From: an uncultured Oscillospiraceae bacterium
GTDB lineage: Bacteria; Bacillota; Clostridia; Oscillospirales; Oscillospiraceae
Length of the DNA stretch: 25,516 nucleotides
Reading direction: 5' to 3'
NCBI GenBank assembly: GCA_910588045.1
Contig: CAJUPS010000048.1
Location: 1-25,516 of the forward strand
How positions within the stretch are numbered: position 1 is the first letter of the stretch; every line of letters starts with the position of its first letter. Positions 16,282 to 23,518 of this stretch are shown one piece after another. The notes below the pieces were generated by a model. The model saw only the letters and a list, made by a program, of their open reading frames with translations, did no database searches and was not told the DNA's origin. The position numbers and the translations under genes are program-made.

Positions 16282-17301
16282 ATGGAAAAGAAGAATGATT
16301 TCGTATTGGACGTGAAAAATCTGTCCACCAGCTTTGTCTCCGATAAGAAGGAGGTCCGCATTGTCAAGAACGTCTCCCTCCGCCTGCGCCGGGGCACCAC
16401 CCTGGCGGTGGTGGGCGAGTCCGGCTGCGGCAAGAGCGTGACCGTCCACTCCATCGTCAAGCTAATGCCCAAGAACGCCAAGGTCACCGCCGACCAGGTC
16501 CTCTACCGCTCCGCCAAGGACGGGAAGGAGTACCGCCTCGATCAGATGGAGCCCTACGGGAGCGAGATGCGCAAGCTCCGGGGCGCGGAGATCGGCATGG
16601 TGTTCCAGGACCCCATGAGCTCCCTCAACCCCGTCTATAAGGTGGGGGATCAGGTGGCCGAGGGCCTCATCCAGCACACCGGCATGAGCAAGGCCGAGGC
16701 CCGGGAGAAGGTCCTGGACATGTTCCGCAAGCTGGGCATCCCCGACCCCGAGAGCCGGATCAACGACTACCCCCACCAGTTCTCCGGCGGCATGAAGCAG
16801 CGGGTGGTCATCGCCATTGCCATGATCTGCAACCCCGACATCATCATTGCCGACGAGCCCACCACCGCTCTGGACGTGACCATCCAGGCCCAGATCATGG
16901 AGCTGATGAAGTCCCTCCAGGTCAACGATCACAAGTCCATCATCCTCATCACCCACAACATGGGCCTGGTGGCGGAGATGGCGGACGAGGTGTGCGTGAT
17001 GTACATGGGCCGGGTTATGGAATTCGGCTCCCTGGAGGACGTGTTTGAGCGCACCTCCCACCCCTATACCCAGGCGCTGCTGCGCTCGGTGCCGGTGCTG
17101 GGTCTGGCGGAGGGCCAGGAGCTGGAGACCATCCCCGGCATCACCCCCAACCCGGCGGACCTGGGCCCCGGCTGCGAGTTTGCCGACCGGTGTCCCTACT
17201 GCGAGGCGCGGTGCAGAGAGAAGGACATTCCCCGCTTTGAGCTGTCTCCCGGGCACTACGTCCGCTGCCTGCGGTACGATTCCTATCAGGAGGTGGAGTG
17301 A
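16282..17301 (+). CDS. ABC transporter ATP-binding protein, DppD/OppD type
   Basis: This is the first of two cytosolic ATPases that drive import, with 339 residues. Walker A GESGCGKS is at 45-52, the signature FSGGMKQR at 167-174, and Walker B IIIADEPTT has Asp191 and catalytic Glu192, followed by ALDVTIQ. The C-terminal oligopeptide-transporter extension contains Cys298, 304, 307 and 311 in a CX5CX2CX3C pattern. Some DppD-type ATPases bind a [4Fe-4S] cluster with C-terminal cysteines, so this one may too. AAGGAGGG precedes the ATG. The stop is separated from the next start by one base, which implies translational coupling with the second ATPase. Confidence 0.95.
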   Translation: MEKKNDFVLDVKNLSTSFVSDKKEVRIVKNVSLRLRRGTTLAVVGESGCGKSVTVHSIVKLMPKNAKVTADQVLYRSAKDGKEYRLDQMEPYGSEMRKLRGAEIGMVFQDPMSSLNPVYKVGDQVAEGLIQHTGMSKAEAREKVLDMFRKLGIPDPESRINDYPHQFSGGMKQRVVIAIAMICNPDIIIADEPTTALDVTIQAQIMELMKSLQVNDHKSIILITHNMGLVAEMADEVCVMYMGRVMEFGSLEDVFERTSHPYTQALLRSVPVLGLAEGQELETIPGITPNPADLGPGCEFADRCPYCEARCREKDIPRFELSPGHYVRCLRYDSYQEVE

Positions 17302-17302
17302 T

Positions 17303-18301
17303 ATGGCCAACCAGGAGAAAATTTTCCAGATCAAGAACCTACAGATGTGGTTCCCCATCAAGAAGGGCTTCCTCAAGAAGACCGTGGGGCACGTCAAGGC
17401 CGTGGACGACGTCAGCCTGGACGTATATAAAGGGGAGACCCTGGGCATCGTGGGCGAGTCCGGCTGCGGCAAGTCCACCTTCGGCAAGACCATCATGATG
17501 CTCAACACCCCCACCGGGGGCGAGGTGCAGTTCAACTACGGCGGCCAGTTCAAGGACATCACCAAGTTCACCTCCCAGGAGCTCTTCCAGTTCCGCAAGA
17601 AGGTGCAGATGGTGTTCCAGGACCCCTACTCCGCCTTGAACCCCCTCAAGAAGATCTACACCGCCTTTGAGGAGCCTCTGAAGGTCCACGGGGTGAACAG
17701 CAAGGAGGAGCGGGAAAAGATCATGCAGGACGTGCTGAAGATGGTCAACATCCAGCCCGACTACCTGCTGCGCTATCCCCACGAGTTCTCCGGCGGCCAG
17801 CGCCAGAGGCTGTGCATCGCCCGGGCCCTGGAGGTCCGGCCGGAGGTGCTCATCTGCGACGAGCCGGTCTCCGCCCTGGACGTGTCCATTCAGGCCCAGG
17901 TGCTCAACCTGATGAAGAAGATCCAGAAGGACCTGAACCTGACCTACCTCTTCATCGCCCACGACCTGTCGGTGGTGCAGTATATGTCCAACCGCATCGT
18001 GGTCATGTACTTAGGGAAGATCGTGGAGATCGCGGACTCCCGGGCCCTGTACGACGAGCCCCTGCACCCCTACACCCGGGCCCTGCTCTCCGCCATCCCC
18101 GTGCCCCAGATCCACCAGGAGAAGAAGCGCATCGTGCTCCAGGGCGAGGTGCCCAGCCCCATCAACAAGCCCAGCGGCTGCGCCTTCCACCCCCGCTGCC
18201 CCCACTGCACGGAGAAGTGCAAGCAGGTGGACCCCACGCTGATCCGCCACAACGACAGCGAGCACATGGTGGCCTGCCATCTCTACGACAAGGAGAGCTG
18301 A
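17303..18301 (+). CDS. ABC transporter ATP-binding protein, DppF/OppF type
   Basis: This is the second ATPase of the importer, with 332 residues. An N-terminal segment with basic residues (FPIKKGFLKKTVGHVKAVD) is typical of OppF/DppF. Walker A GESGCGKS is at 51-58, the signature FSGGQRQR at about 162-169, and Walker B VLICDEPVSALDVSIQ follows. The C-terminal extension has the same CX5CX2CX3C cysteine pattern as its partner. The frame is open well upstream inside the partner gene, but the ATG at 17303 lies one base after that gene's stop, with GGAGGTGGAG just before it. The transporter set is complete with this gene: one receptor, two permeases and two ATPases. Confidence 0.95.
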   Translation: MANQEKIFQIKNLQMWFPIKKGFLKKTVGHVKAVDDVSLDVYKGETLGIVGESGCGKSTFGKTIMMLNTPTGGEVQFNYGGQFKDITKFTSQELFQFRKKVQMVFQDPYSALNPLKKIYTAFEEPLKVHGVNSKEEREKIMQDVLKMVNIQPDYLLRYPHEFSGGQRQRLCIARALEVRPEVLICDEPVSALDVSIQAQVLNLMKKIQKDLNLTYLFIAHDLSVVQYMSNRIVVMYLGKIVEIADSRALYDEPLHPYTRALLSAIPVPQIHQEKKRIVLQGEVPSPINKPSGCAFHPRCPHCTEKCKQVDPTLIRHNDSEHMVACHLYDKES

Positions 18302-18388
18302 TACGAGACTCTGGTGGGAAGCGCACTGCGTCACCGTGCGGAAATATCGGTATCGCAGGGCATTCCAGAGCGCGTTAAAGTTCTTTTT

Positions 18389-18418
18389 GGCTACTTTTTC
18401 TTTCAAGAAAAAGTAGCC
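18389..18418. repeat. AT-rich palindrome, possible dispersed intergenic repeat
   Basis: This is a perfect 14-bp inverted repeat (GGCTACTTTTTCTT against its complement) with a 2-base centre. It sits in a 235-base gap within the operon and contrasts sharply in composition with its surroundings. Its shape resembles dispersed intergenic palindromes of gut Clostridia; that is a recollection and needs a search. Confidence 0.55.
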
Positions 18419-18488
18419 CTGCTCCGCCGGGAGCAGGGCGATACGGAACGATTCACCCGGGCCAGTCCGCCTGCGTGCGGACTGGCCC
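18417..18488 (+). other. Two further hairpins before the propeller gene
   Basis: A 9-bp stem (18417-18425 with 18430-18438, loop GCCG) overlaps the end of the AT-rich palindrome. A perfect 12-bp stem follows (18459-18470 with 18477-18488, loop CTGCGT). Neither is followed by a T-run. They divide the operon into a transporter part and an enzyme part and may set mRNA stability. I see no promoter here. Confidence 0.65.
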
Positions 18489-18536
18489 CAGCTATCCCAT
18501 GCGAACAGGACCATGGGAAGAAAGTGAGGCATCAGT

Positions 18537-19988
18537 ATGGACAAGTACCTTCTCCTTAACCGCAGCTACCTACAGCCCCAGGGCATGGACAACGTGCGCC
18601 TGGTGGTGGCCGCGGCAGAAAAGGACACGGCGCACAACCCCCTGTTTCACGAGGACTTCTTCAGCACCCCCTCTCTGCCCTGGGAGGCCCGGTACGACAA
18701 TGCCTATCCCAACGTGATCTACGATCCCAAGTACAGGAAATACCGCTGCTACTACACCTTCTGCTCCAAGGACGAGGAGTCCACCTCCACCCCCCGGGAG
18801 GAGCGGGCCAAGCGGGACTACCGCCCCATGTCCACCCGCATCACCTCCCTGGGCTACGCCGAGAGCGACGATGGCGTCCACTGGGTCAAGCCCAACCTGG
18901 GCCTGGTGGACTTCGAGGGCAGCAGGGATAACAATATGATCTTCCGCTATGCCCACGGCACCGGCATCTTCCTGGACGAGGAGGAGATCGACCCGGCGAA
19001 GCGCTATAAGCTGGTCACCAAGGTGGAGTACCCCGGCAGCCGCACCTATATGGCGGTGAACTTCTCCGAGGACGGCATCCACTGGGGCAAGATGATCCCC
19101 TGGCCCCGGTGGAACCCCCCGGCGGACTCCCACAACTTCCCCTTCCGGGACAAGGTGGACGGCCTGTTCAAGGTCATCACCCGCACCTGGCGGGACGGGG
19201 TGCGGGTCTCCGCCATCTGCTCCAGCCGGGACTTCATCAACTGGAGCGAGCCCAGGGAGATCATGCGGGGGGACGGCTTTGAGTCCCAGGTCTACTCCAT
19301 GCCCGTATTCTGGTACGACGGCATCTACCTGGGCCTGGCCTCCATGTTCCACGAGGGGGACCGGTCCGCGCCCAACTTTGACACCGTGGACCTGGAGCTG
19401 ACCTGCGCCGCCGCCAGCGACAAGTTCGACCGGGTGGCCCCCTATCAGTACCTGATCCCCCGGGGGAAGGGCAAGTACCCCGACGGGGACTTCGACAGCT
19501 GCTGCATCTACGCCGCCGCGCCCCTGGACATGGGGGATGGCCGCCTGTGCATCTACTACATGGCGGGCAACGGACAGCACACCAACTTCCGGGAGACCTC
19601 CTTTGCCCGGGCCTTCCTGCCCAAGGACCGCTTCGCCTGGTACGAGCCCCGGGACCCGGAGAAGATCTCGGTGATCCCTACCGGCCGCATGAACATCTAC
19701 GGCAATGCGCTCAGCGTGCTGGCGGACGTGGCCGAGGGCGGCGCGTGGTCCGTGGCGGTGTGCCCCAACTGGAAGGGCGAGCCCTTCGAGGGCTTCGGCC
19801 ATGAGGACTGCGTCCTGACAGCCGGGGAGGACGGCTATACCCGGGTACAGTGGAAGCGGAAGCTGATGGACCTGGAGAACGCCACGATCTGCCTGGTGTT
19901 CCGCTTCCGGAAGACGAAGCTGTACGCCTTCCGGGGCGAGGTGGTCCGCACCGCCGAGCGCTACTACGAGGGCGCTCCCACGGCATAA
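18537..19988 (+). CDS. Uncharacterised beta-propeller glycosidase-like protein
   Basis: I cannot assign a family number. The 483 residues read as a beta-propeller of the kind seen in GH32/GH43-like and sialidase-like enzymes. An opening blade holds WEARYDNAYPNVIYDPKYRK, and repeated Asp-box-like turns appear at residues 110-116 (SDDGVHW), 177-183 (SEDGIHW) and 230-236 (SRDFINW), with RMNIYGNALSVL near the end. No RIP motif or sialidase arginine triad is evident, so it is not a GH33 copy. No signal peptide is seen, so it is probably cytosolic. AAAGTGAGG precedes the ATG. It follows the ABC ATPases and lies 16 bases from a YhcH gene, which suggests action on an imported sialylated or related glycan. 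It could instead be a lyase or a binding protein. Confidence 0.75.
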   Translation: MDKYLLLNRSYLQPQGMDNVRLVVAAAEKDTAHNPLFHEDFFSTPSLPWEARYDNAYPNVIYDPKYRKYRCYYTFCSKDEESTSTPREERAKRDYRPMSTRITSLGYAESDDGVHWVKPNLGLVDFEGSRDNNMIFRYAHGTGIFLDEEEIDPAKRYKLVTKVEYPGSRTYMAVNFSEDGIHWGKMIPWPRWNPPADSHNFPFRDKVDGLFKVITRTWRDGVRVSAICSSRDFINWSEPREIMRGDGFESQVYSMPVFWYDGIYLGLASMFHEGDRSAPNFDTVDLELTCAAASDKFDRVAPYQYLIPRGKGKYPDGDFDSCCIYAAAPLDMGDGRLCIYYMAGNGQHTNFRETSFARAFLPKDRFAWYEPRDPEKISVIPTGRMNIYGNALSVLADVAEGGAWSVAVCPNWKGEPFEGFGHEDCVLTAGEDGYTRVQWKRKLMDLENATICLVFRFRKTKLYAFRGEVVRTAERYYEGAPTA

Positions 19989-20004
19989 GGGAGGGAGGAC
20001 CGGA

Positions 20005-20451
20005 ATGATTTTCTGTAAAATGGACCAGCTGGACCGGTACAAGGGCCTCTCCCGGCACCTGGACACGGCCATCCGCTTCCTGGAGGAGGGCGGGGCGTCC
20101 CGCCTGACCATGGGTCGCAACGAGGTGGACGGGGAGGCGGTGTATGTCAACCGCTTTGACTACGACACGGCGGAGGAGGCCATCACCGAGGGACACCTGC
20201 GCTATATCGACGTCCACGTGGTCCTCTCCGGCCGGGAGCGGATCGGCGTGGCGGACGTGTCCACCCTCCGGGAGATCGAGCGCCGGGAGGAGGAGGACTA
20301 CGTGGGCTTCTCCGGCCCCTTCCAGTGCGTGTGCACCATGACCCCCGGGGACGTGCTGATCACCTTCCCCGAGGACGCCCACAGTCCCAAGCGTCAGGAC
20401 GGCGGCCCCTGCCGCGTGGAGAAGGCCGTCATCAAGGTGCTGGTGGATTGA
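20005..20451 (+). CDS. YhcH/YjgK/YiaL family protein (sialic acid anomerase family)
   Basis: This is a small cupin-like cytosolic protein of 148 residues, the usual length. Family landmarks are MIFCKMDQLDRYKGLS at the start, GHLRYIDVHVVLSGRERIG in the middle and GDVLITFPEDAHSPKR near the end, supplying the metal-binding His/Asp/Glu set. E. coli YhcH (NanQ) belongs to this family and is reported to interconvert N-acetylneuraminate anomers. Other members are EbgC and YiaL, tied to beta-galactoside or pentose routes. Next to a sialidase, a sialic acid anomerase role is the best reading. A GGGAGGGAGG site lies upstream, and the gene is tightly packed between its neighbours (16 and 9 bases). Confidence 0.92.
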   Translation: MIFCKMDQLDRYKGLSRHLDTAIRFLEEGGASRLTMGRNEVDGEAVYVNRFDYDTAEEAITEGHLRYIDVHVVLSGRERIGVADVSTLREIERREEEDYVGFSGPFQCVCTMTPGDVLITFPEDAHSPKRQDGGPCRVEKAVIKVLVD

Positions 20452-20460
20452 GGCGGCAAT

Positions 20461-22026
20461 ATGACGGCGTTTGAGCGGGACCGGGCTGCCTGTCTGGCCC
20501 TGTATCTGAGGGAGCCGCCCACGCCTCCGCTGGAGGGATTGCGGGATGCGCTGTATCAAGCCTGGCTGCGGCTGTCGGCAGAGGACCCGGATCAGACGGC
20601 CGTCGCCTGCTGCCTGCTCCGGGAGGCGCCCTGGGGGTCCTGCCCCTACAGCGGCGTCCCGGCCGTGCAGATCCTGACGGCCTGGGGGGACCGATTGCCG
20701 CCGGACGTCCGGGGGCTTCTGCTCTCGTTTTTGCGGGAGGGGCGGTCCGGCTGGCTGGCGGAGCTGGAGAAGGGGATCTGCAACAGCTTTCGCCTCCTGG
20801 CGGCGGCGAGCCTGCTGGGCTGCGGGCTGCTGCTGGAGGACCGGGAGGCCGCCGGGCGCGGCGAGGAGGCCCTGGCGTGGACGGAGGCCCATCTGGAGGG
20901 ATACGACTTGCCGGACGAGTTCCTCTCCCCCTTCTACACCGGGTTGCAGCTGTCGGCCCTGGCGGTCATCCGGGCGCTGCCGGTAGGGGACGGCGCCCGG
21001 GACCGGGCGGCGCGGCTGGAGGCGCTGCTCTGGCGGGGCGTCCTTGGCCGGTTTCAGCCGGGGCTGCCCCTGCCGTCGGGCCCCTACGCCAGGGGCTATA
21101 CCACTGAACTGGCGGGGCACTTTCAGATCCTCTCCGCCTGCCTGCTGGGACTGCTGGGGGAGGAGGCGGGATTCTCCCTGCAAGGCACCCTGTGGAATGA
21201 CGATTATGTCCGCCGGATCCTGCCCCACGGCACGGTGGAGAATATGCGCTGCTACGCCCTCTATTTCTCCGCGATGCACTACCAGTGCCGGGAGGAGGAC
21301 CTGGCGGCGTGGCGCGGGCGCGCTTACCCCCTCCGCAGGGTGTGGCGGAGCCACACGGACGCGGCCCGGGACGTGAGCATCAAATCCACAGCGCCCCCGG
21401 ATGCGCCCTGGGAGTATCCGGCCGGGGAGGTCCGGAGCGTCACATATCAGGAGGAGGGCTTTACCCTGGGGTGGGCGGACCGGGAGTTTGAAAACGGGAT
21501 GGCCTGCTCCTCCCTCCACCTCCTCTACACCCGGAACGGGTGCGCCAAGACCTGCTTTTTGAAGCTGGTGCGGGCGGAGGACCGGTATATCGGCGAGTGG
21601 AACGACTACCCCAATCTGAACCTCCGGCTGGGCCCCGGCAACTTCCCCGACGACGGGCGCAAGGCCGTGGAGGAGACGGCGGAGGGGCTGCGGGTCACCT
21701 ACCGCCCCCGAGCGTTCTGCCGGGGCGAGCCCGTCATGAAGCTGGCGCTGCTCTTTCCCACCCACTTCTCCGCGCCGGACGAGGTCCGGGTGGGCGCGCA
21801 TTGTGTGGGGCGCTGGGATGGGGCGGATGGCCTCCCCTTGGAGCCGGTGACGGTGCGGGATGGGGCGTGGGCATTCACGTTTCGCCCCCTGACCCGGGCG
21901 GGCTTTTGGCGGGTCGTCTGCCGGAACCGCTTTCTCCATGTGGAGTGGGTACAGAGGGCGAAGGACGGACTGGCGTGGCCGCTCCTCTTTACCTGGCGTC
22001 ATCTGCCTCCGGGGAGCGGGACATAG
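20461..22026 (+). CDS. Unknown 521-residue protein, helical N part and beta C part
   Basis: I do not recognise a family. Residues 1 to about 300 look all-helical with repeated pairs of amphipathic helices, as in an alpha/alpha toroid. The remaining 220 residues look like beta strands ending in many aromatic and charged residues. This order is common in polysaccharide lyases and in DUF2264/heparinase-like proteins. The middle of the helical part has GPYARGYTTELAGHFQIL and later YALYFSAMHY, with conserved-looking Tyr, His and Arg that could form an active site. No signal peptide or membrane segment is visible. The ribosome site is weak (TTGAGGCGG), suggesting coupling to the YhcH gene 9 bases upstream. 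It is the last gene of the operon, before a terminator. An enzymatic role on the imported glycan is inference. Confidence 0.7.
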   Translation: MTAFERDRAACLALYLREPPTPPLEGLRDALYQAWLRLSAEDPDQTAVACCLLREAPWGSCPYSGVPAVQILTAWGDRLPPDVRGLLLSFLREGRSGWLAELEKGICNSFRLLAAASLLGCGLLLEDREAAGRGEEALAWTEAHLEGYDLPDEFLSPFYTGLQLSALAVIRALPVGDGARDRAARLEALLWRGVLGRFQPGLPLPSGPYARGYTTELAGHFQILSACLLGLLGEEAGFSLQGTLWNDDYVRRILPHGTVENMRCYALYFSAMHYQCREEDLAAWRGRAYPLRRVWRSHTDAARDVSIKSTAPPDAPWEYPAGEVRSVTYQEEGFTLGWADREFENGMACSSLHLLYTRNGCAKTCFLKLVRAEDRYIGEWNDYPNLNLRLGPGNFPDDGRKAVEETAEGLRVTYRPRAFCRGEPVMKLALLFPTHFSAPDEVRVGAHCVGRWDGADGLPLEPVTVRDGAWAFTFRPLTRAGFWRVVCRNRFLHVEWVQRAKDGLAWPLLFTWRHLPPGSGT

Positions 22027-22045
22027 GCGCGAAATCAGTACGGGG

Positions 22046-22081
22046 AAACCGGCGCTGGAGCTTGCCTCCGGCGCCGGTTTT
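22046..22081 (+). terminator. Terminator of the sialidase/ABC operon
   Basis: A stem of about 15 bp (AAACCGGCGC at 22046-22055 against GCGCCGGTTT at 22071-22080, continued inward by GGAG/CTCC) has a 5-base loop and ends in TTTT. It lies 20 bases after the stop codon of the 521-residue protein. Confidence 0.88.
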
Positions 22082-22131
22082 GTGCGTCGATTTTGCCGAA
22101 AAAAGTCGTGAAACTTTGGAATAATTCACAA

Positions 22132-22160
22132 TTGAAATGTTCCGTCCAATTTTATATAAT
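22132..22160 (+). promoter_or_regulatory. Sigma-A promoter for the HAD phosphatase
   Basis: TTGAAA (22132-22137) and TATAAT (22155-22160) are spaced exactly 17 bases apart in an AT-rich stretch. The early transcript (about 22167-22184) can form a short CCCTC/GAGGG hairpin. Confidence 0.88.
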
Positions 22161-22252
22161 ATTTTTCCCTCTCTCTTTTGAGGGGGGTGTGGGATAGGCA
22201 AACGCGGTGGGGGAAGGCCCCGCTGCGGCAGGATAGAAAGGACGTGAGGCGT

Positions 22253-23053
22253 ATGGGAGGCAGTATCCGTGCGGCGATTTTCGATGTGGACGGGACGCTA
22301 TATGACTATCGGACGCACACCGTGCCGCCATCGGCAGCAAAGGCGCTGGAGTGCTTGCGGACGCAGGGGATCAAGATCATTATTGCCTCCGGGCGCTCCT
22401 ACGCGCTGCTGGGGGATTCCCTGATCCGGATGGCCGAGGCGGATCACTACGTGCTCTCCAACGGCCATGAGCTATTGGACGGGGCGGGAAAGCCCATCTA
22501 TGAAAAGCGCTTTACCTGGGAGGAGATCGAGGGGCTGCTGGCGGTGGCGCGGGCCCACGGGATCCACCCCATGCTGAAATACCATGGCTTCTGCTGCATC
22601 TACTCCGGGTGGGATGAGATGAGGAGCATCTTCCAGACGATGGAGGGGGACGAGGAGGACTACCGGTTCTGCCCGTCCTGGGACTACCACAGACGGGAGC
22701 TCCCCCTGGGGCTCACCCTGAAGGGCGGTCCGCAGCTGCAAGAGCAGCTGTCGGACTGGGAGGGAGCTCTGCGCATCGAGTATTTCCACGACCCGTCTAC
22801 ATGCGATGTGTTCCACAAGGACGTCAACAAGTGGACCGGGCTGGAGCGAGTCCTGGACCGGGCGGGCATCCCGGCGGAGAGCTGCATCGCCTTTGGCGAC
22901 AGCGGCAACGACGTGGATATGCTCCGGGCCGTGGGCTGCGGGGTCGCCATGGGGAATGCCTCTCCGGAGGCCGCACTGGCCGCAGACCGGATTTGCCGCC
23001 CCTCCTGGGAGAACGGGATCTATCACTGCCTGGAGGAGATGGCACTGATCTAA
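22253..23053 (+). CDS. Cof-type HAD-IIB family hydrolase
   Basis: This is a cytosolic phosphatase of the haloacid dehalogenase superfamily, usually acting on sugar phosphates or flavin/cofactor phosphates. It has 266 residues. Motif I DVDGTL gives nucleophile Asp11 and acid/base Asp13. Motif II is IIIASGRS, the Lys of motif III lies in VFHKDVNKWTG, and motif IV GDSGNDVDM has Asp216 and Asp220. The cap between motifs II and III is the IIB alpha/beta type. The frame is open upstream to 22178, but the ATG at 22253 has AAAGGA and GAGG sites ahead and leads straight into motif I. It is monocistronic, with its own promoter and terminator. The substrate is unknown, and the adjacency to the sialidase operon may or may not be meaningful. 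Confidence 0.93.
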   Translation: MGGSIRAAIFDVDGTLYDYRTHTVPPSAAKALECLRTQGIKIIIASGRSYALLGDSLIRMAEADHYVLSNGHELLDGAGKPIYEKRFTWEEIEGLLAVARAHGIHPMLKYHGFCCIYSGWDEMRSIFQTMEGDEEDYRFCPSWDYHRRELPLGLTLKGGPQLQEQLSDWEGALRIEYFHDPSTCDVFHKDVNKWTGLERVLDRAGIPAESCIAFGDSGNDVDMLRAVGCGVAMGNASPEAALAADRICRPSWENGIYHCLEEMALI

Positions 23054-23093
23054 CCCTTTCTCGGGGAGCAGACGTAACAAAACAAGAACGCGA

Positions 23094-23126
23094 GGGTCCC
23101 GGAGGTTATGCCTCCGGGGCCCTTTT
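23094..23126 (+). terminator. Terminator of the HAD phosphatase gene
   Basis: A 12-bp GC-rich stem with one G-T pair (23094-23105 with 23111-23122) and a 5-base loop is followed by TTTT. Confidence 0.92.
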
Positions 23127-23286
23127 CCGCACGGAAGAGCATGGTTCTGTGAGGGGATTTCTTTTGCAGCTACATTCTACAGGGCGGTGTGCGAAAGCAG
23201 AAGAGCACAGCCAACGAACATTTTACGGAAACATTTGCATAAACTTGGTAAGAGAAGGCGAAAAATTGCGTCCATCCCTTAAAAAA

Positions 23287-23302
23287 TTGTTAATTCTAAC
23301 AA
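23287..23302. promoter_or_regulatory. Palindromic operator candidate upstream of the double permease
   Basis: TTGTTA-ATTC-TAACAA is a perfect 6-4-6 inverted repeat, 57 bases before the -35 box. A second inverted repeat, CGAAAA/TTTTCG at 23332-23347, lies between it and the promoter. A transcription factor site is plausible, but I do not recognise the consensus. No gene is seen in 23127-23421. Confidence 0.4.
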
Positions 23303-23359
23303 GTATAGCCGGAATGAAATAGACAAAATGGCGAAAATTGTTTTTCGTCAGCAAAGTAA

Positions 23360-23388
23360 TTGACGATAATTCCTGATTTTGATATAAT
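23360..23388 (+). promoter_or_regulatory. Sigma-A promoter for the FbpB-like permease operon
   Basis: TTGACG (23360-23365) and TATAAT (23383-23388) are spaced 17 bases apart, with TG one base before the -10 (extended -10). It is one of the best promoters in the window. The leader to the permease start is about 124 bases. Confidence 0.9.
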
Positions 23389-23421
23389 CTTTCCAGAAGA
23401 CAGCTACCGGAAACGTGTTCG

Positions 23422-23505
23422 ATGAAAGGTGGGAGGAAAAAAGAAATTGTCCGCGCCTGTGCAGGTTCGCAGGCGGCGGGTTCAACCGACATATCCCTAT
23501 CATGA
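23422..23505 (+). CDS. Possible 27-codon upstream ORF in the permease leader
   Basis: ATG at 23422 opens 27 codons ending in TGA at 23503-23505, overlapping the first base of the AAAGGAG site used by the permease. Its own ribosome site is poor. A stem (23451-23459 with 23470-23479, one bulge) lies inside it. If translated, it could couple or attenuate permease translation. Low confidence as a protein. Confidence 0.25.
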   Translation: MKGGRKKEIVRACAGSQAAGSTDISLS

Positions 23506-23518
23506 AAGGAGCAACGAT

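Noticed and set aside
19711..22002. 763-codon open frame on the minus strand opposite the propeller, YhcH and unknown genes
   Set aside because: Long antisense frames are expected opposite GC-rich coding DNA with C/G-ending codons. Its product is rich in Pro, Gly, Arg and Gln with no recognisable domain, and it spans three well-supported plus-strand genes.
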